From the NCBI GenBank assembly GCA_023387715.1, contig JAEWHQ010000144.1, positions 1 through 12,869 on the forward strand: 12,869 bases of DNA, read 5' to 3'. A program made the position numbers and the translations under genes. Positions 1 through 5,856 of this stretch are shown one piece after another (the first letter of the stretch is position 1; every line of letters begins with the position of its first letter). A model generated the notes under the pieces. It saw only the letters and a list, made by a program, of their open reading frames with translations. It was not told where the DNA came from and searched no databases. The stretch is from Pseudomonadota bacterium. Its GTDB lineage: Bacteria > Pseudomonadota > Alphaproteobacteria > Rhizobiales > Rhizobiaceae.

Positions 1-693
1 CGGGCAGCCTTGGGAGGGAAGATTTTCAGCGGGGCTTAAAGCTTTCACATCGGCAGGGGTTAAATTCAGCCATTCTTGTGCAAAACAATTAGCGATCGGC
101 GCCAGATGAAACAGGCCGCTCAATGGCAAAGCCGCCTTAATGACATTGTCCGGCACGTTAAATTCTGCCTGCCAGCCACCGGCAATCACGCATCCGGCCA
201 AATGTCCGCCGGCTGAACTGCCGCCAACATAAAGACGGTTCGGGTCGATGCCATGCTCGCGCCCGTGCTGCCATAAATAAGCAATGCTGGCACGTACTTG
301 CCGAACAATTTCACGCAAACTTGCCTGAGGCGCCAGCGTATATTCAACGGCTACAGTTGCCACTTGGTGCGCTTGCAGAAAACCGGCCATAAAGCTCGAT
401 TCTTCTTTTGAAAGCGCTTTCCAATAGCCACCATGAATGAAGATGAAAGCAGGTTGCAATTCACCTGCTACAGTGCCGGAAATATCCAGTTTCTGCTGTG
501 ACTGTTCATCATAAATGACATCTTTAAACGTCGCATAATGCGCCAGCGCCTCTTGAGAAATCGCATTAGCCTGCGCCATAATCTCATCAAAACGCTCGAC
601 CGTCACTGTAGCGCGGGCATTGTAATCCACGTCCAGTTGGGTACGTGGCAATGCAGCCTCCTCAGCCAATTTATGCACCAGCAAGTCAGTCAT
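1..693 (-). CDS. alpha/beta hydrolase, kynurenine formamidase-like (3' end cut by window)
   Basis: The first 231 residues of an alpha/beta-fold serine hydrolase; the gene runs off the left edge. The oxyanion motif HGGYW is at residues 87-91 and the nucleophile elbow GGSSAGGH places the catalytic serine at about residue 160. This pairing is typical of kynurenine formamidase/arylformamidase-like and BD-FAE-type carboxylesterases. The catalytic Asp and His would lie in the missing C-terminal part, probably 50-60 residues by comparison with the family. The start is well supported: GGAGGAG lies a few bases before the ATG (complement of 691-693). There is no signal peptide, so it is probably cytosolic. 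It diverges from a LysR gene about 90 bases away, which suggests control by that regulator. No other tryptophan-pathway gene is visible, so kynurenine formamidase activity is only one possibility. Confidence 0.9.
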   Translation of the reverse strand, partial: MTDLLVHKLAEEAALPRTQLDVDYNARATVTVERFDEIMAQANAISQEALAHYATFKDVIYDEQSQQKLDISGTVAGELQPAFIFIHGGYWKALSKEESSFMAGFLQAHQVATVAVEYTLAPQASLREIVRQVRASIAYLWQHGREHGIDPNRLYVGGSSAGGHLAGCVIAGGWQAEFNVPDNVIKAALPLSGLFHLAPIANCFAQEWLNLTPADVKALSPAENLPSQGCP

Positions 694-729
694 TCTTATC
701 TCCTCCATCAACAGTGTTTCAAGGAACAG

Positions 730-749
730 GAATTCTATCAAGTGAATTC
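730..749. promoter_or_regulatory. candidate LysR-type operator in the divergent intergenic region
   Basis: Two GAATTC hexamers (730-735 and 744-749) flank an 8-base centre and form a symmetric 20-bp element. It contains ATTC-N8-GAAT, which satisfies the T-N11-A rule for LysR-type sites. It lies in the 93-base gap between the divergent hydrolase and lysR starts, where such regulators usually bind. The assignment rests on symmetry and position only; GAATTC is itself palindromic, so chance is possible. Confidence 0.35.
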
Positions 750-786
750 TCTGGACTTATATATGACTATATGGAATATCAGAGCA

Positions 787-1728
787 ATGAGTACACCACG
801 ATCAAGACTGCTGACCAACAACCTCACCTTGCGCCATTTGCGCATGGTCGTTGCCATTGTTGAAGAATGTAATCTGGCGCGCGCGGCCAAACGGTTGAAT
901 ATGACCCAGTCTGCGGTCACCAAAGCATTGCAGGAGGTGGAAGCCTTAACCGCAGTGCGCTTGTTTGACCGCACCAATCGCGGCGTGGTGCCCACTTTAT
1001 TTGGTGATACACTGGCGGATCACGCCCGCCTGATGCTGCATCAGCTTAGCAATGCAGAAGAACATCTGGCCGACCTTCGTGATGGCACGGGTGGCCGTGT
1101 AGCAATTGGCACTCTGCTTGCAGCATCGGCTGAATTGCTGCCAAAAGCCATTGCGCAATTGCGACGTGAACGCCCGAAAATCATTATTAAAGTTGTTGAA
1201 GGTACGGATGACATTCTGATCCATGCTTTACGTGCCGGAGAGCTGGATTTCGTGGTTGGGCGCCTGTCTGAGCGCCGTGAAACTGCACAAGTAACCCACG
1301 AAATTTTGATGGAAGATTCTGCCTGCGTTGTTGCTCGCCGCGGCCATCCGCTCACGCGTCATGATAATCTTGATCTGGCGGAACTGATCAAGTGGGAATG
1401 GGTGTTGCCACCTCACGAAACCAATATGCGCCGGCGCATTGATAGCGCATTTCGGGATGAAGGTATTGAGCCGCCAGCGCATGCGGTCGATTCCGTTTCG
1501 CTTCTCACCAACCGGCAATTATTGCTTGATACAGATTATTTAGGCGTCTTACCCGTGCAGGTTGCGCGTCAGGAAGCGTTGCTCGGCAGCTTGGTGATTT
1601 TACCGCTGACATTAGGCGCAACCGCCGGGGTTATTGGTATCACAACACGCAACAATACAAGGCTTTCACCAGCCGCAGATGCCTTTTTGGATGTGCTGCG
1701 AAATACGGCCGCAGACTTAAGAACCTAG
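787..1728 (+). CDS. LysR family transcriptional regulator
   Basis: A 313-residue LysR-type regulator when started at the ATG at 787. The N-terminal winged helix-turn-helix covers about residues 10-70, with the typical core RAAKRLNMTQSAVTKALQEVE and then LFDRTNRGV-PT-FG. The rest is the periplasmic-binding-like effector domain. Its sequence style resembles the GbpR/PcaQ branch that controls sugar or aromatic catabolism in rhizobia, though that is recollection rather than a search. The frame is open much further upstream (from 538), but that part overlaps the divergent hydrolase antisense and lacks LysR character. A second in-frame ATG at 763 is possible. No start has a good Shine-Dalgarno sequence. 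Likely targets are the divergent hydrolase and perhaps the co-directional DapA-family gene 160 bases downstream. Confidence 0.9.
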   Translation: MSTPRSRLLTNNLTLRHLRMVVAIVEECNLARAAKRLNMTQSAVTKALQEVEALTAVRLFDRTNRGVVPTLFGDTLADHARLMLHQLSNAEEHLADLRDGTGGRVAIGTLLAASAELLPKAIAQLRRERPKIIIKVVEGTDDILIHALRAGELDFVVGRLSERRETAQVTHEILMEDSACVVARRGHPLTRHDNLDLAELIKWEWVLPPHETNMRRRIDSAFRDEGIEPPAHAVDSVSLLTNRQLLLDTDYLGVLPVQVARQEALLGSLVILPLTLGATAGVIGITTRNNTRLSPAADAFLDVLRNTAADLRT

Positions 1729-1739
1729 CAATACAAACG

Positions 1740-1770
1740 CACCAGCTATTTCTTTTAGGAATAGCTGGTG
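1740..1770 (+). terminator. terminator-like hairpin after lysR
   Basis: A perfect 11-bp stem (1740-1750 with 1760-1770) and a 9-base loop begin 11 bases after the lysR stop. The tail is only moderately T-rich (TTCTCTTT after GCGTAGAA), so termination may be weak. The hairpin could instead be an operator or leader element for the lyase gene downstream. Confidence 0.45.
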
Positions 1771-1888
1771 GCGTAGAATTCTCTTTACCCTTTTCACTCA
1801 ATTTCCCATGTTTCACAGCAATTTAGCGGCGTTTTCCATCTCAGATAACGCCTGTTTTTTGGCTCGATACATAGCCGGAGTGAAGACA

Positions 1889-2770
1889 ATGTCCTTATTT
1901 CAAGGCGTCATGCCTTACCTTGTCAGCCCTTTAAAAGAAGATGCACAGGTCAACGAATCCGTGCTGGCAAAACTTTGTGACGACCTGATTACCAAAGGCG
2001 TGCATGGCCTGACCCCGCTGGGCAGCACCGGCGAATATGCCTATCTGAATGATGCGCAAAAACAGCGTGTGATTGAAGTAGTGGTAGAGGCAGCCAACGG
2101 ACGCGTGCCGGTTATTGCAGGCGTTGCCAGCACCTCAACGGAAGCTGCCATTGCGCAAGCAAAACTCTATAAAAAAATAGGTGTCAGCGGCATTGTCAGT
2201 GTGCTGGATTCCTATTTTCCGCTACATAAAACAGAGATTGAAAGCTATTTTCTTTCAATCGCCGATCAGGCTGACCTACCGGTTATTGTTTATACCAATC
2301 CCAATTTTCAGCGCACTGATCTGACCGTTGATATCATTCGGGTCTTGGCGAAACACCCCAATATTATCGGCCTTAAAGATGCATCCAGCAATACTGGCCG
2401 CCTGCTGACCATCATGGAGCAGTGCGGCGATAGTTTAGATGTTTATGCGGCTTCATCCCATATTGCGGTGAGTGTTTTGATGATGGGCGGTAAAGGTATT
2501 TTTGCTGGCCCCGCATGTGTTTTACCGGAAAAAAGTGTGGCGCTTTATCAAGCATGTATGGCAGCAGACTGGAAAAAAGCAGCAATTTTGCAAAAGCAGC
2601 TATGGCAGTTCAATGATGTTTTTGCCCGTTATCGCTTGGCTGGTTGTATTAAAACGGCGCTGCAAATACAGGGCTATGATGTTGGCAACCCTGTCATGCC
2701 TCAAGCCCCGCTGGATGAAACGGCAAGAGCTGCCATTGCCGAAGCATTGCGTAAATCAATAGCAGATTAA
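1889..2770 (+). CDS. DapA/N-acetylneuraminate lyase family aldolase or lyase
   Basis: A 293-residue TIM-barrel class I aldolase of the DHDPS/NAL superfamily, the normal family length. The Schiff-base lysine is Lys163 in GLKDASSN, the catalytic tyrosine is Tyr135 in VIVYTNP, and the carboxylate-binding loop is GSTGE at 45-49. It departs from true dihydrodipicolinate synthase: GTTGE is replaced by GSTGE, and the YNVPxRT segment is YTNPNFQRT, displacing the arginine that binds the semialdehyde carboxylate. It is therefore more likely a catabolic lyase, aldolase or dehydratase acting on a 2-keto acid than lysine-pathway DapA. The ATG at 1889 has GGAG 8 bases upstream and gives the usual N-terminus (FQGVMPYLVSPL). 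The frame extends upstream to 1808, but that part is not family-like. It probably works with the neighbouring LysR; the substrate cannot be read from sequence. Confidence 0.88.
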   Translation: MSLFQGVMPYLVSPLKEDAQVNESVLAKLCDDLITKGVHGLTPLGSTGEYAYLNDAQKQRVIEVVVEAANGRVPVIAGVASTSTEAAIAQAKLYKKIGVSGIVSVLDSYFPLHKTEIESYFLSIADQADLPVIVYTNPNFQRTDLTVDIIRVLAKHPNIIGLKDASSNTGRLLTIMEQCGDSLDVYAASSHIAVSVLMMGGKGIFAGPACVLPEKSVALYQACMAADWKKAAILQKQLWQFNDVFARYRLAGCIKTALQIQGYDVGNPVMPQAPLDETARAAIAEALRKSIAD

Positions 2771-2781
2771 AAATCACTTTC

Positions 2782-2808
2782 GGAGAGTGTGTTTAAATCG
2801 CACTCTCC
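2782..2808. terminator. bidirectional terminator between convergent genes
   Basis: GGAGAGTG at 2782-2789 pairs perfectly with CACTCTCC at 2801-2808, with two further inner pairs possible (one G-U) around an AT loop. On the minus strand the hairpin is followed by GAAAGTGATTTTT, and on the plus strand by CCAAGTTTT. It lies between the convergent stops at 2770 and 2825 and can serve both transcripts. Confidence 0.65.
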
Positions 2809-2824
2809 CCAAGTTTTGCAGCAA

Positions 2825-3667
2825 TTAGCTGGATGCAACCAATTGCATCAGTATTTCACGCGAATGGCTCCACAAAATAGCGCTTCCCGCATCAGCAACC
2901 TGATTAAGCTTGGCTGACGGAAAGCGTTCATTGAGTATTTTACCAAAATCAGGCGAATGTACCGGACTTGTATCACTCAGCCCATACCAAAGCTGAACCG
3001 GACAGCGCACATCTTCCACGCGAAATGGCCAAGGTGCCATCGCCAGAATAGTATCGCGCGCATAAGCTGCTCCACCTTGCGAAAATCCAGCCTCTAAAGC
3101 CGCACGATAATGCGGTGCAAAATCGCCTCGTGCATAATATGCCTGGTCTTGCTCAGCACTCATGGTTTCAATCATCTGCCAAAGCCAGTCAGCCGTTGCA
3201 AATTGCGCAATCTCTGCTTCGAGTGCTAGTGCGTCACAACCTGCTCGTTCCACCATCATTGCAACCTGTTCAGGCAACTGCTTGATAGTTGCCGGATAAG
3301 ACAACTCATCCTGCCCTGAAACAATGGCAACTCCTTCAACAAGATTGGCAGCAGCCAATGCATAGGCAAAAGCCGCACCTTGCGAAAAGCCCATAGCAAG
3401 GGGTGCTTCTGCCTTTAAATGAGTAAGCAATTGCTTGATATCATTTGTCCAACTGGCAAAATTTTTCTGCGGATCAGCATCGGAACCACCCATGCCAGCG
3501 CGATCTACAGAGATAATTCTTAAATTGAGTTCTTCGGCATCTTTTTCACCAAAAACAAAACGGCCAGCCATCCCAGCGCCCGGACAAAAAATGACAACAC
3601 GCCCTCCAGCCGCGCCCCATTCATGCCACGCCAATTGACGACCATCTGTCAGTTTCAGAGAATTCAT
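2825..3667 (-). CDS. alpha/beta fold hydrolase with atypical catalytic-His region
   Basis: A 280-residue alpha/beta hydrolase. Visible elements are the oxyanion region FCPGAGMAG (27-35), the strand-turn VDRAGMGGSD (54-63), the nucleophile elbow GFSQGA with Ser95, and the acid loop YGLSDTSPV with Asp232. Near the C-terminus, where most members have a GH dipeptide supplying the catalytic histidine, this protein reads DAGSAILWSH. Ser262 sits at the usual His position and the nearest histidine is His268. Either His268 completes the triad or activity is altered. It has no signal peptide and is probably cytosolic. The start has no clear Shine-Dalgarno sequence; an A-run precedes the ATG. It appears monocistronic: a strong terminator separates it from the upstream yjhX-like gene and it converges on the DapA-family gene. 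Substrate unknown. Confidence 0.88.
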   Translation of the reverse strand: MNSLKLTDGRQLAWHEWGAAGGRVVIFCPGAGMAGRFVFGEKDAEELNLRIISVDRAGMGGSDADPQKNFASWTNDIKQLLTHLKAEAPLAMGFSQGAAFAYALAAANLVEGVAIVSGQDELSYPATIKQLPEQVAMMVERAGCDALALEAEIAQFATADWLWQMIETMSAEQDQAYYARGDFAPHYRAALEAGFSQGGAAYARDTILAMAPWPFRVEDVRCPVQLWYGLSDTSPVHSPDFGKILNERFPSAKLNQVADAGSAILWSHSREILMQLVASS

Positions 3668-3704
3668 TTTTTAAAAGACCATGTATACTAAATATTAAAA
3701 AATG

Positions 3705-3736
3705 CTGCCTGCGCTTTTTAGCCAAAGCGCAGGCAG
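3705..3736 (-). terminator. strong Rho-independent terminator downstream of the yjhX-like gene
   Basis: A perfect 13-bp stem, CTGCCTGCGCTTT (3705-3717) with AAAGCGCAGGCAG (3724-3736), and a 6-base loop. Read on the minus strand it is followed by CATTTTTT, and on the plus strand by TTTTT. It lies just past the minus-strand yjhX-like stop and before the hydrolase start, so it should end the yjhX transcript. Confidence 0.85.
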
Positions 3737-3773
3737 TTTTTAACAATAAAGACCGCAATAAGCGAGATCAAGC

Positions 3774-4037
3774 TCACTTTTTCACCTGCTGTCTTGATGC
3801 TTGCAGGCTGACTATTCCGTCACGTGAGATGTAATAGTCACTGCCTTGTGTTGAGCGGATCAATCTTTTGGCTCGTAAATTAACGAATTGTGCCAAACCG
3901 ACACCATCCATAAACCAACCCTCACGCGTGATAAAATCAGCGTCGATCACTTTATTACGCTCGTCTTTTTCCAGCATAATTCTGCCGCCACGCGACAGCA
4001 TCTCAAGCACTTTGCGTTCCAGTTTTGATATATTCAT
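3774..4037 (-). CDS. YjhX/UPF0386 family protein (TopAI-type topoisomerase I inhibitor homologue)
   Basis: An 87-residue protein matching the pattern of E. coli YjhX, which begins MNLSRQEQ and has a KGGRI segment. Here the N-terminus is MNISKLER, followed by SRGGRI (15-20), REGW (38-41), AKRLI (56-60) and YYISRDG (68-74). E. coli YjhX (TopAI) is reported to bind and inhibit DNA topoisomerase I, with the acetyltransferase-like YjhQ as antitoxin. The start is ambiguous: GTG at 4049, ATG at 4040 and ATG at 4037 are in frame. The last matches the family N-terminus and has GGGTG upstream. No YjhQ-like gene adjoins it; the only GNAT gene is more than 2.6 kb away on the other strand. Its toxicity here is inference. 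A strong terminator follows. Confidence 0.8.
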   Translation of the reverse strand: MNISKLERKVLEMLSRGGRIMLEKDERNKVIDADFITREGWFMDGVGLAQFVNLRAKRLIRSTQGSDYYISRDGIVSLQASRQQVKK

Positions 4038-4097
4038 CATATCACCCACGCACCTGTCTTTTGAAAAACTTACAGATGCCCATTAAAAAGTGCGGAT

Positions 4098-4139
4098 ATG
4101 CTGAAACGACCTATGGTTTTTAAAACCGCGCTTCAGCAT
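4098..4139. other. interrupted inverted repeat upstream of the yjhX-like gene
   Basis: ATGCTGAA at 4098-4105 pairs with TTCAGCAT at 4132-4139, and a second small palindrome, GGTTTT-T-AAAACC, lies inside. On the plus strand the outer stem is followed by GTTTTAAAA, and on the minus strand by ATCCGCACTTTTT. It sits about 50-60 bases upstream of the yjhX-like start, so it could be an operator, an attenuator or a terminator. Only the symmetry is certain. Confidence 0.45.
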
Positions 4140-4173
4140 GTTTTAAAATGTGGGATCGGTGCAAAGAGGCGAA

Positions 4174-4278
4174 ATGTGCCGAAAAGATCATCAGCCTGAA
4201 ACAGACCATCAATATCTGGTTCAGCTGAACCAAATAATGGCAAACAAGGCGATGATTGAAAATATCATAAGATCATAG
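4174..4278 (+). CDS. candidate 34-residue small protein, unknown
   Basis: In the 398-base stretch between the yjhX-like gene and clpP, a plus-strand frame starts at ATG 4174 with AGAGG four bases upstream and ends at TAG. The predicted product begins MCRKDHQPET and ends MIENIIRS. It is hydrophilic at the N-terminus and mildly amphipathic at the C-terminus. I do not recognise it. It is followed about 100 bases later by a hairpin with a T-rich tail on the same strand, which fits a short independent transcript. Against it: the length is near what chance allows, an overlapping 4148 frame is also open for 26 codons, and the next segment reads on in another frame, so it could be a remnant. Confidence 0.28.
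   Translation: MCRKDHQPETDHQYLVQLNQIMANKAMIENIIRS
4217..4232. repeat. perfect 16-bp palindrome
   Basis: TGGTTCAGCTGAACCA is its own reverse complement. It lies inside the candidate small frame at 4174-4278, in otherwise non-coding DNA. Such a site could bind a dimeric regulator, or fold as RNA into a 6-bp stem with an AGCT loop. No second copy was seen in this window. Confidence 0.6.
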
Positions 4279-4384
4279 CACAAAAGCACGGTGAAGTGAC
4301 TTCCCGTTTATCAGCCGCTTGACGCGATCCAATTTTTTAGCTTCTGCGCATACATCTCCTAATGAATTGATGTTTCTTATCTAG

Positions 4385-4444
4385 GTGCAGCGCTTCAAAA
4401 AGTCAATTTTCCCTTCAAAAAAGCACTGCACTTTTGTGGTTTTT
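4385..4444 (+). terminator. hairpin with T-rich tail, plus-strand terminator candidate
   Basis: GTGCAGCGCTT (4385-4395) pairs with AAGCACTGCAC (4421-4431) over 11 positions with one G-U pair, and the loop is 25 bases. On the plus strand TTTTGTGGTTTTT follows immediately, as expected for a terminator of plus-strand transcription. On the minus strand, 17 bases after the clpP stop, the hairpin has no T-run, so it would be a poor terminator for clpP but may protect its 3' end. The large loop lowers confidence. Confidence 0.4.
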
Positions 4445-4447
4445 GCC

Positions 4448-5050
4448 TTAAATAGATGCATTTTTCTGCAAAATACTGTCAATTAAGCCCCATTCCAGCG
4501 CTTCCTGAGCATCCATAAAGCAGTCCCGATCCAATTTTCGCTCGACCTCTTCATAGGTGCGGCCACAATGTCTGGCATAAAATTCAATCACTTTATGCTT
4601 GGTTTTGCGCATCTCTTCAGCCTGAATAAAAATATCTGAAGCCTGCCCCTGAAAGCCACCTAATGGCTGATGCACATGCAGGCTGGCATTAGGCAAAGCA
4701 GAGCGATGCCCCGGTTCACCGGCCATTAATAAAAATGACCCCATCGAGCGCGCTGTCCCCATGCACAGCGTATGCACCGGAGCGTGGATAAACTGCATTG
4801 TATCATAAATTGCCAGTCCGCTGGTCATCGAACCACCCGGTGAATTGATATAGAGATTAATCGGCTTTTTCTGGCTTTCGGCTTCTAAAAGCAGCAATTG
4901 TGCGCAAATAAGCGCTGACATGGTGTCATTGACCTCACCATTTAAAAAAATGATGCGTTCACGCAGCAAACGGGAATAAATATCAAAAGAACGCTCCCCT
5001 TTTTCCGATTGCTCAATAACCATAGGGACGAGTTGCATCGTGTCGCGCAT
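4448..5050 (-). CDS. clpP: ATP-dependent Clp protease proteolytic subunit (ClpP paralogue)
   Basis: A 200-residue ClpP peptidase, full length for the family. The catalytic triad is intact: Ser102 in RSMGSFLL, His127 in [16 protein letters not shown] and Asp176 in [17 protein letters not shown] (68-73) marks the substrate-binding strand. ClpP forms a double-heptamer chamber fed by ClpX or ClpA. Two points suggest a second-type paralogue rather than the housekeeping copy. No clpX or lon follows, and the segment before the catalytic serine reads MGTARSMG where the common form is MGQAASMG, putting Arg101 beside the nucleophile. A Shine-Dalgarno GGAG sits 7 bases before the ATG. It lies 45 bases downstream of an arsR/SRPBCC pair on the same strand, so co-transcription and control by that ArsR are plausible. 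Confidence 0.95.
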   Translation of the reverse strand: MRDTMQLVPMVIEQSEKGERSFDIYSRLLRERIIFLNGEVNDTMSALICAQLLLLEAESQKKPINLYINSPGGSMTSGLAIYDTMQFIHAPVHTLCMGTARSMGSFLLMAGEPGHRSALPNASLHVHQPLGGFQGQASDIFIQAEEMRKTKHKVIEFYARHCGRTYEEVERKLDRDCFMDAQEALEWGLIDSILQKNASI

Positions 5051-5095
5051 CGGCGATCTCCGTTCTTCAATATTTGATCGAGGGAATGAAGGTGT

Positions 5096-5452
5096 TTAGG
5101 CAGCCATCATCATCGGCACATGATTGCTGTTGGCCGCATCTCGCTGTTGCCGGAGACGCGCATCTGTCAGCTGATGAATGATTGTCAGCATTGCTGTGCC
5201 ATCATCATTGCCAGCAATGCGAAATGTTACCTGTGTTTCCAAAAAAGGCGGCACTTTCTCGCGCATTTTGTAAGATATCTGCTCTTCTGGAATTATTGCC
5301 TCTTCTTCAGGCTCGCTCTCGGCCAGATCGGGCAACCATCGGGCGCGAAATTCCGGAATGGTCAATGCGCGCCATAGTTTTTGCGGGCTTGCCTCAAGCG
5401 TATATTTAAAAACAAGAGCTTCAGGCTTTTCGTCCGGCAATTGATCATTCAT
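5096..5452 (-). CDS. SRPBCC (AHSA1/START-like) domain protein
   Basis: A 118-residue protein of the SRPBCC/AHSA1 fold. It has the typical opening strand FKYTLEASPQKLWRALTIPEFRARWLPD (positions 15-42) and a later beta strand TAMLTIIHQL. This fold forms a hydrophobic cavity for small ligands; members are often encoded beside ArsR regulators. It is shorter than the usual 140-160 residues and lacks the final long helix with its GW motif, ending instead in a polar stretch and MMMAA. Its ATG overlaps the end of arsR by four bases (ATGA), so the two are translationally coupled; AAGGA lies 9 bases before the start. The ligand and role are unknown. Confidence 0.82.
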   Translation of the reverse strand: MNDQLPDEKPEALVFKYTLEASPQKLWRALTIPEFRARWLPDLAESEPEEEAIIPEEQISYKMREKVPPFLETQVTFRIAGNDDGTAMLTIIHQLTDARLRQQRDAANSNHVPMMMAA

Positions 5453-5763
5453 TGATCCATATCCTTCAGCAAGAGCTTTAAGTCATCAATCCGCTTAGGC
5501 CAATAAGCACGATATTGATTAAGCCATTGTGCAATGAACGCTAATCCATCCGGATTAACCTCATAATTAACATAACGTCCGGCTTTTTCCTCACGGATCA
5601 ATCCGGCACCGCGCAAAACCGCCAGATGTTGCGACATTGCCGGCTGGCTAATACCCATACCTTCGCGTAAGGAGCTGGCATTCATATGACCTGCCGCCAG
5701 TTTTTCAAAAACAGCGCGCCGTGTTGGATCTGCAAGTGCTTTAAAAATATCGTTCTCTGTCAT
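5449..5763 (-). CDS. ArsR/SmtB-type winged-helix repressor
   Basis: A 104-residue ArsR-family regulator. It begins IFKALADPTRRAVFEKL, followed by the recognition helix SQPAMSQHLAVLRGAGLI (39-56), the wing EEKAGRYVNYEVN, and a C-terminal YRAYWPKRIDDL helix. That ending is typical of the non-metal SdpR/YdfF-like branch that pairs with SRPBCC proteins. It has no cysteines, so it lacks the usual arsenic or ELCVCD-type metal site. It heads a minus-strand run with the SRPBCC gene and perhaps clpP. No good ribosome site precedes the ATG. A symmetric operator lies directly upstream, so autorepression is likely. Confidence 0.92.
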   Translation of the reverse strand: MTENDIFKALADPTRRAVFEKLAAGHMNASSLREGMGISQPAMSQHLAVLRGAGLIREEKAGRYVNYEVNPDGLAFIAQWLNQYRAYWPKRIDDLKLLLKDMDQ

Positions 5764-5770
5764 GCCTGAT

Positions 5771-5790
5771 ACATAAGCCAGTACTTATGT
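5771..5790. promoter_or_regulatory. ArsR operator candidate, 7-6-7 dyad
   Basis: ACATAAG (5771-5777) and CTTATGT (5784-5790) form a perfect inverted repeat with a 6-base centre, ending 7 bases before the arsR ATG. Size, AT-rich symmetry and position fit an ArsR-family autoregulatory site. On the minus strand a possible promoter (TTGCGA at 5799-5794, 18 bases, TATGTA at 5775-5770) overlaps it and would start the transcript at about the A of the ATG, so a leaderless mRNA is possible. Confidence 0.6.
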
Positions 5791-5856
5791 GACTCGCAAG
5801 CAAATATTTTATTTACAAGGAAATTAATACGAATGTCTGATCAATAGGCGACAGTC

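Noticed and set aside
538..786. N-terminal extension of the LysR frame by up to 83 residues
   Set aside because: It overlaps the divergent hydrolase antisense, has no LysR-like character, and the family N-terminus begins at about 787.
1808..1888. 27-residue extension of the DapA-family protein
   Set aside because: The ATG at 1889 has a clear GGAG ribosome site and gives the standard family N-terminus.
2832..2849. GATGCAA-CCAA-TTGCATC inverted repeat
   Set aside because: It lies inside the hydrolase C-terminal codons, has no T-tract, and a proper terminator already exists at 2782-2808.
4092..4102. GCGGATATGCT shared with the region near 9488-9498
   Set aside because: An 11-base match in unrelated contexts is compatible with chance in a window of this size.
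4273..4380. Minus-strand open stretch of 35 codons upstream of the candidate small gene's end
   Set aside because: It looks mildly protein-like but has no ATG, GTG or TTG start near its beginning, and the only good ribosome-like AGGAG leads into very short frames.
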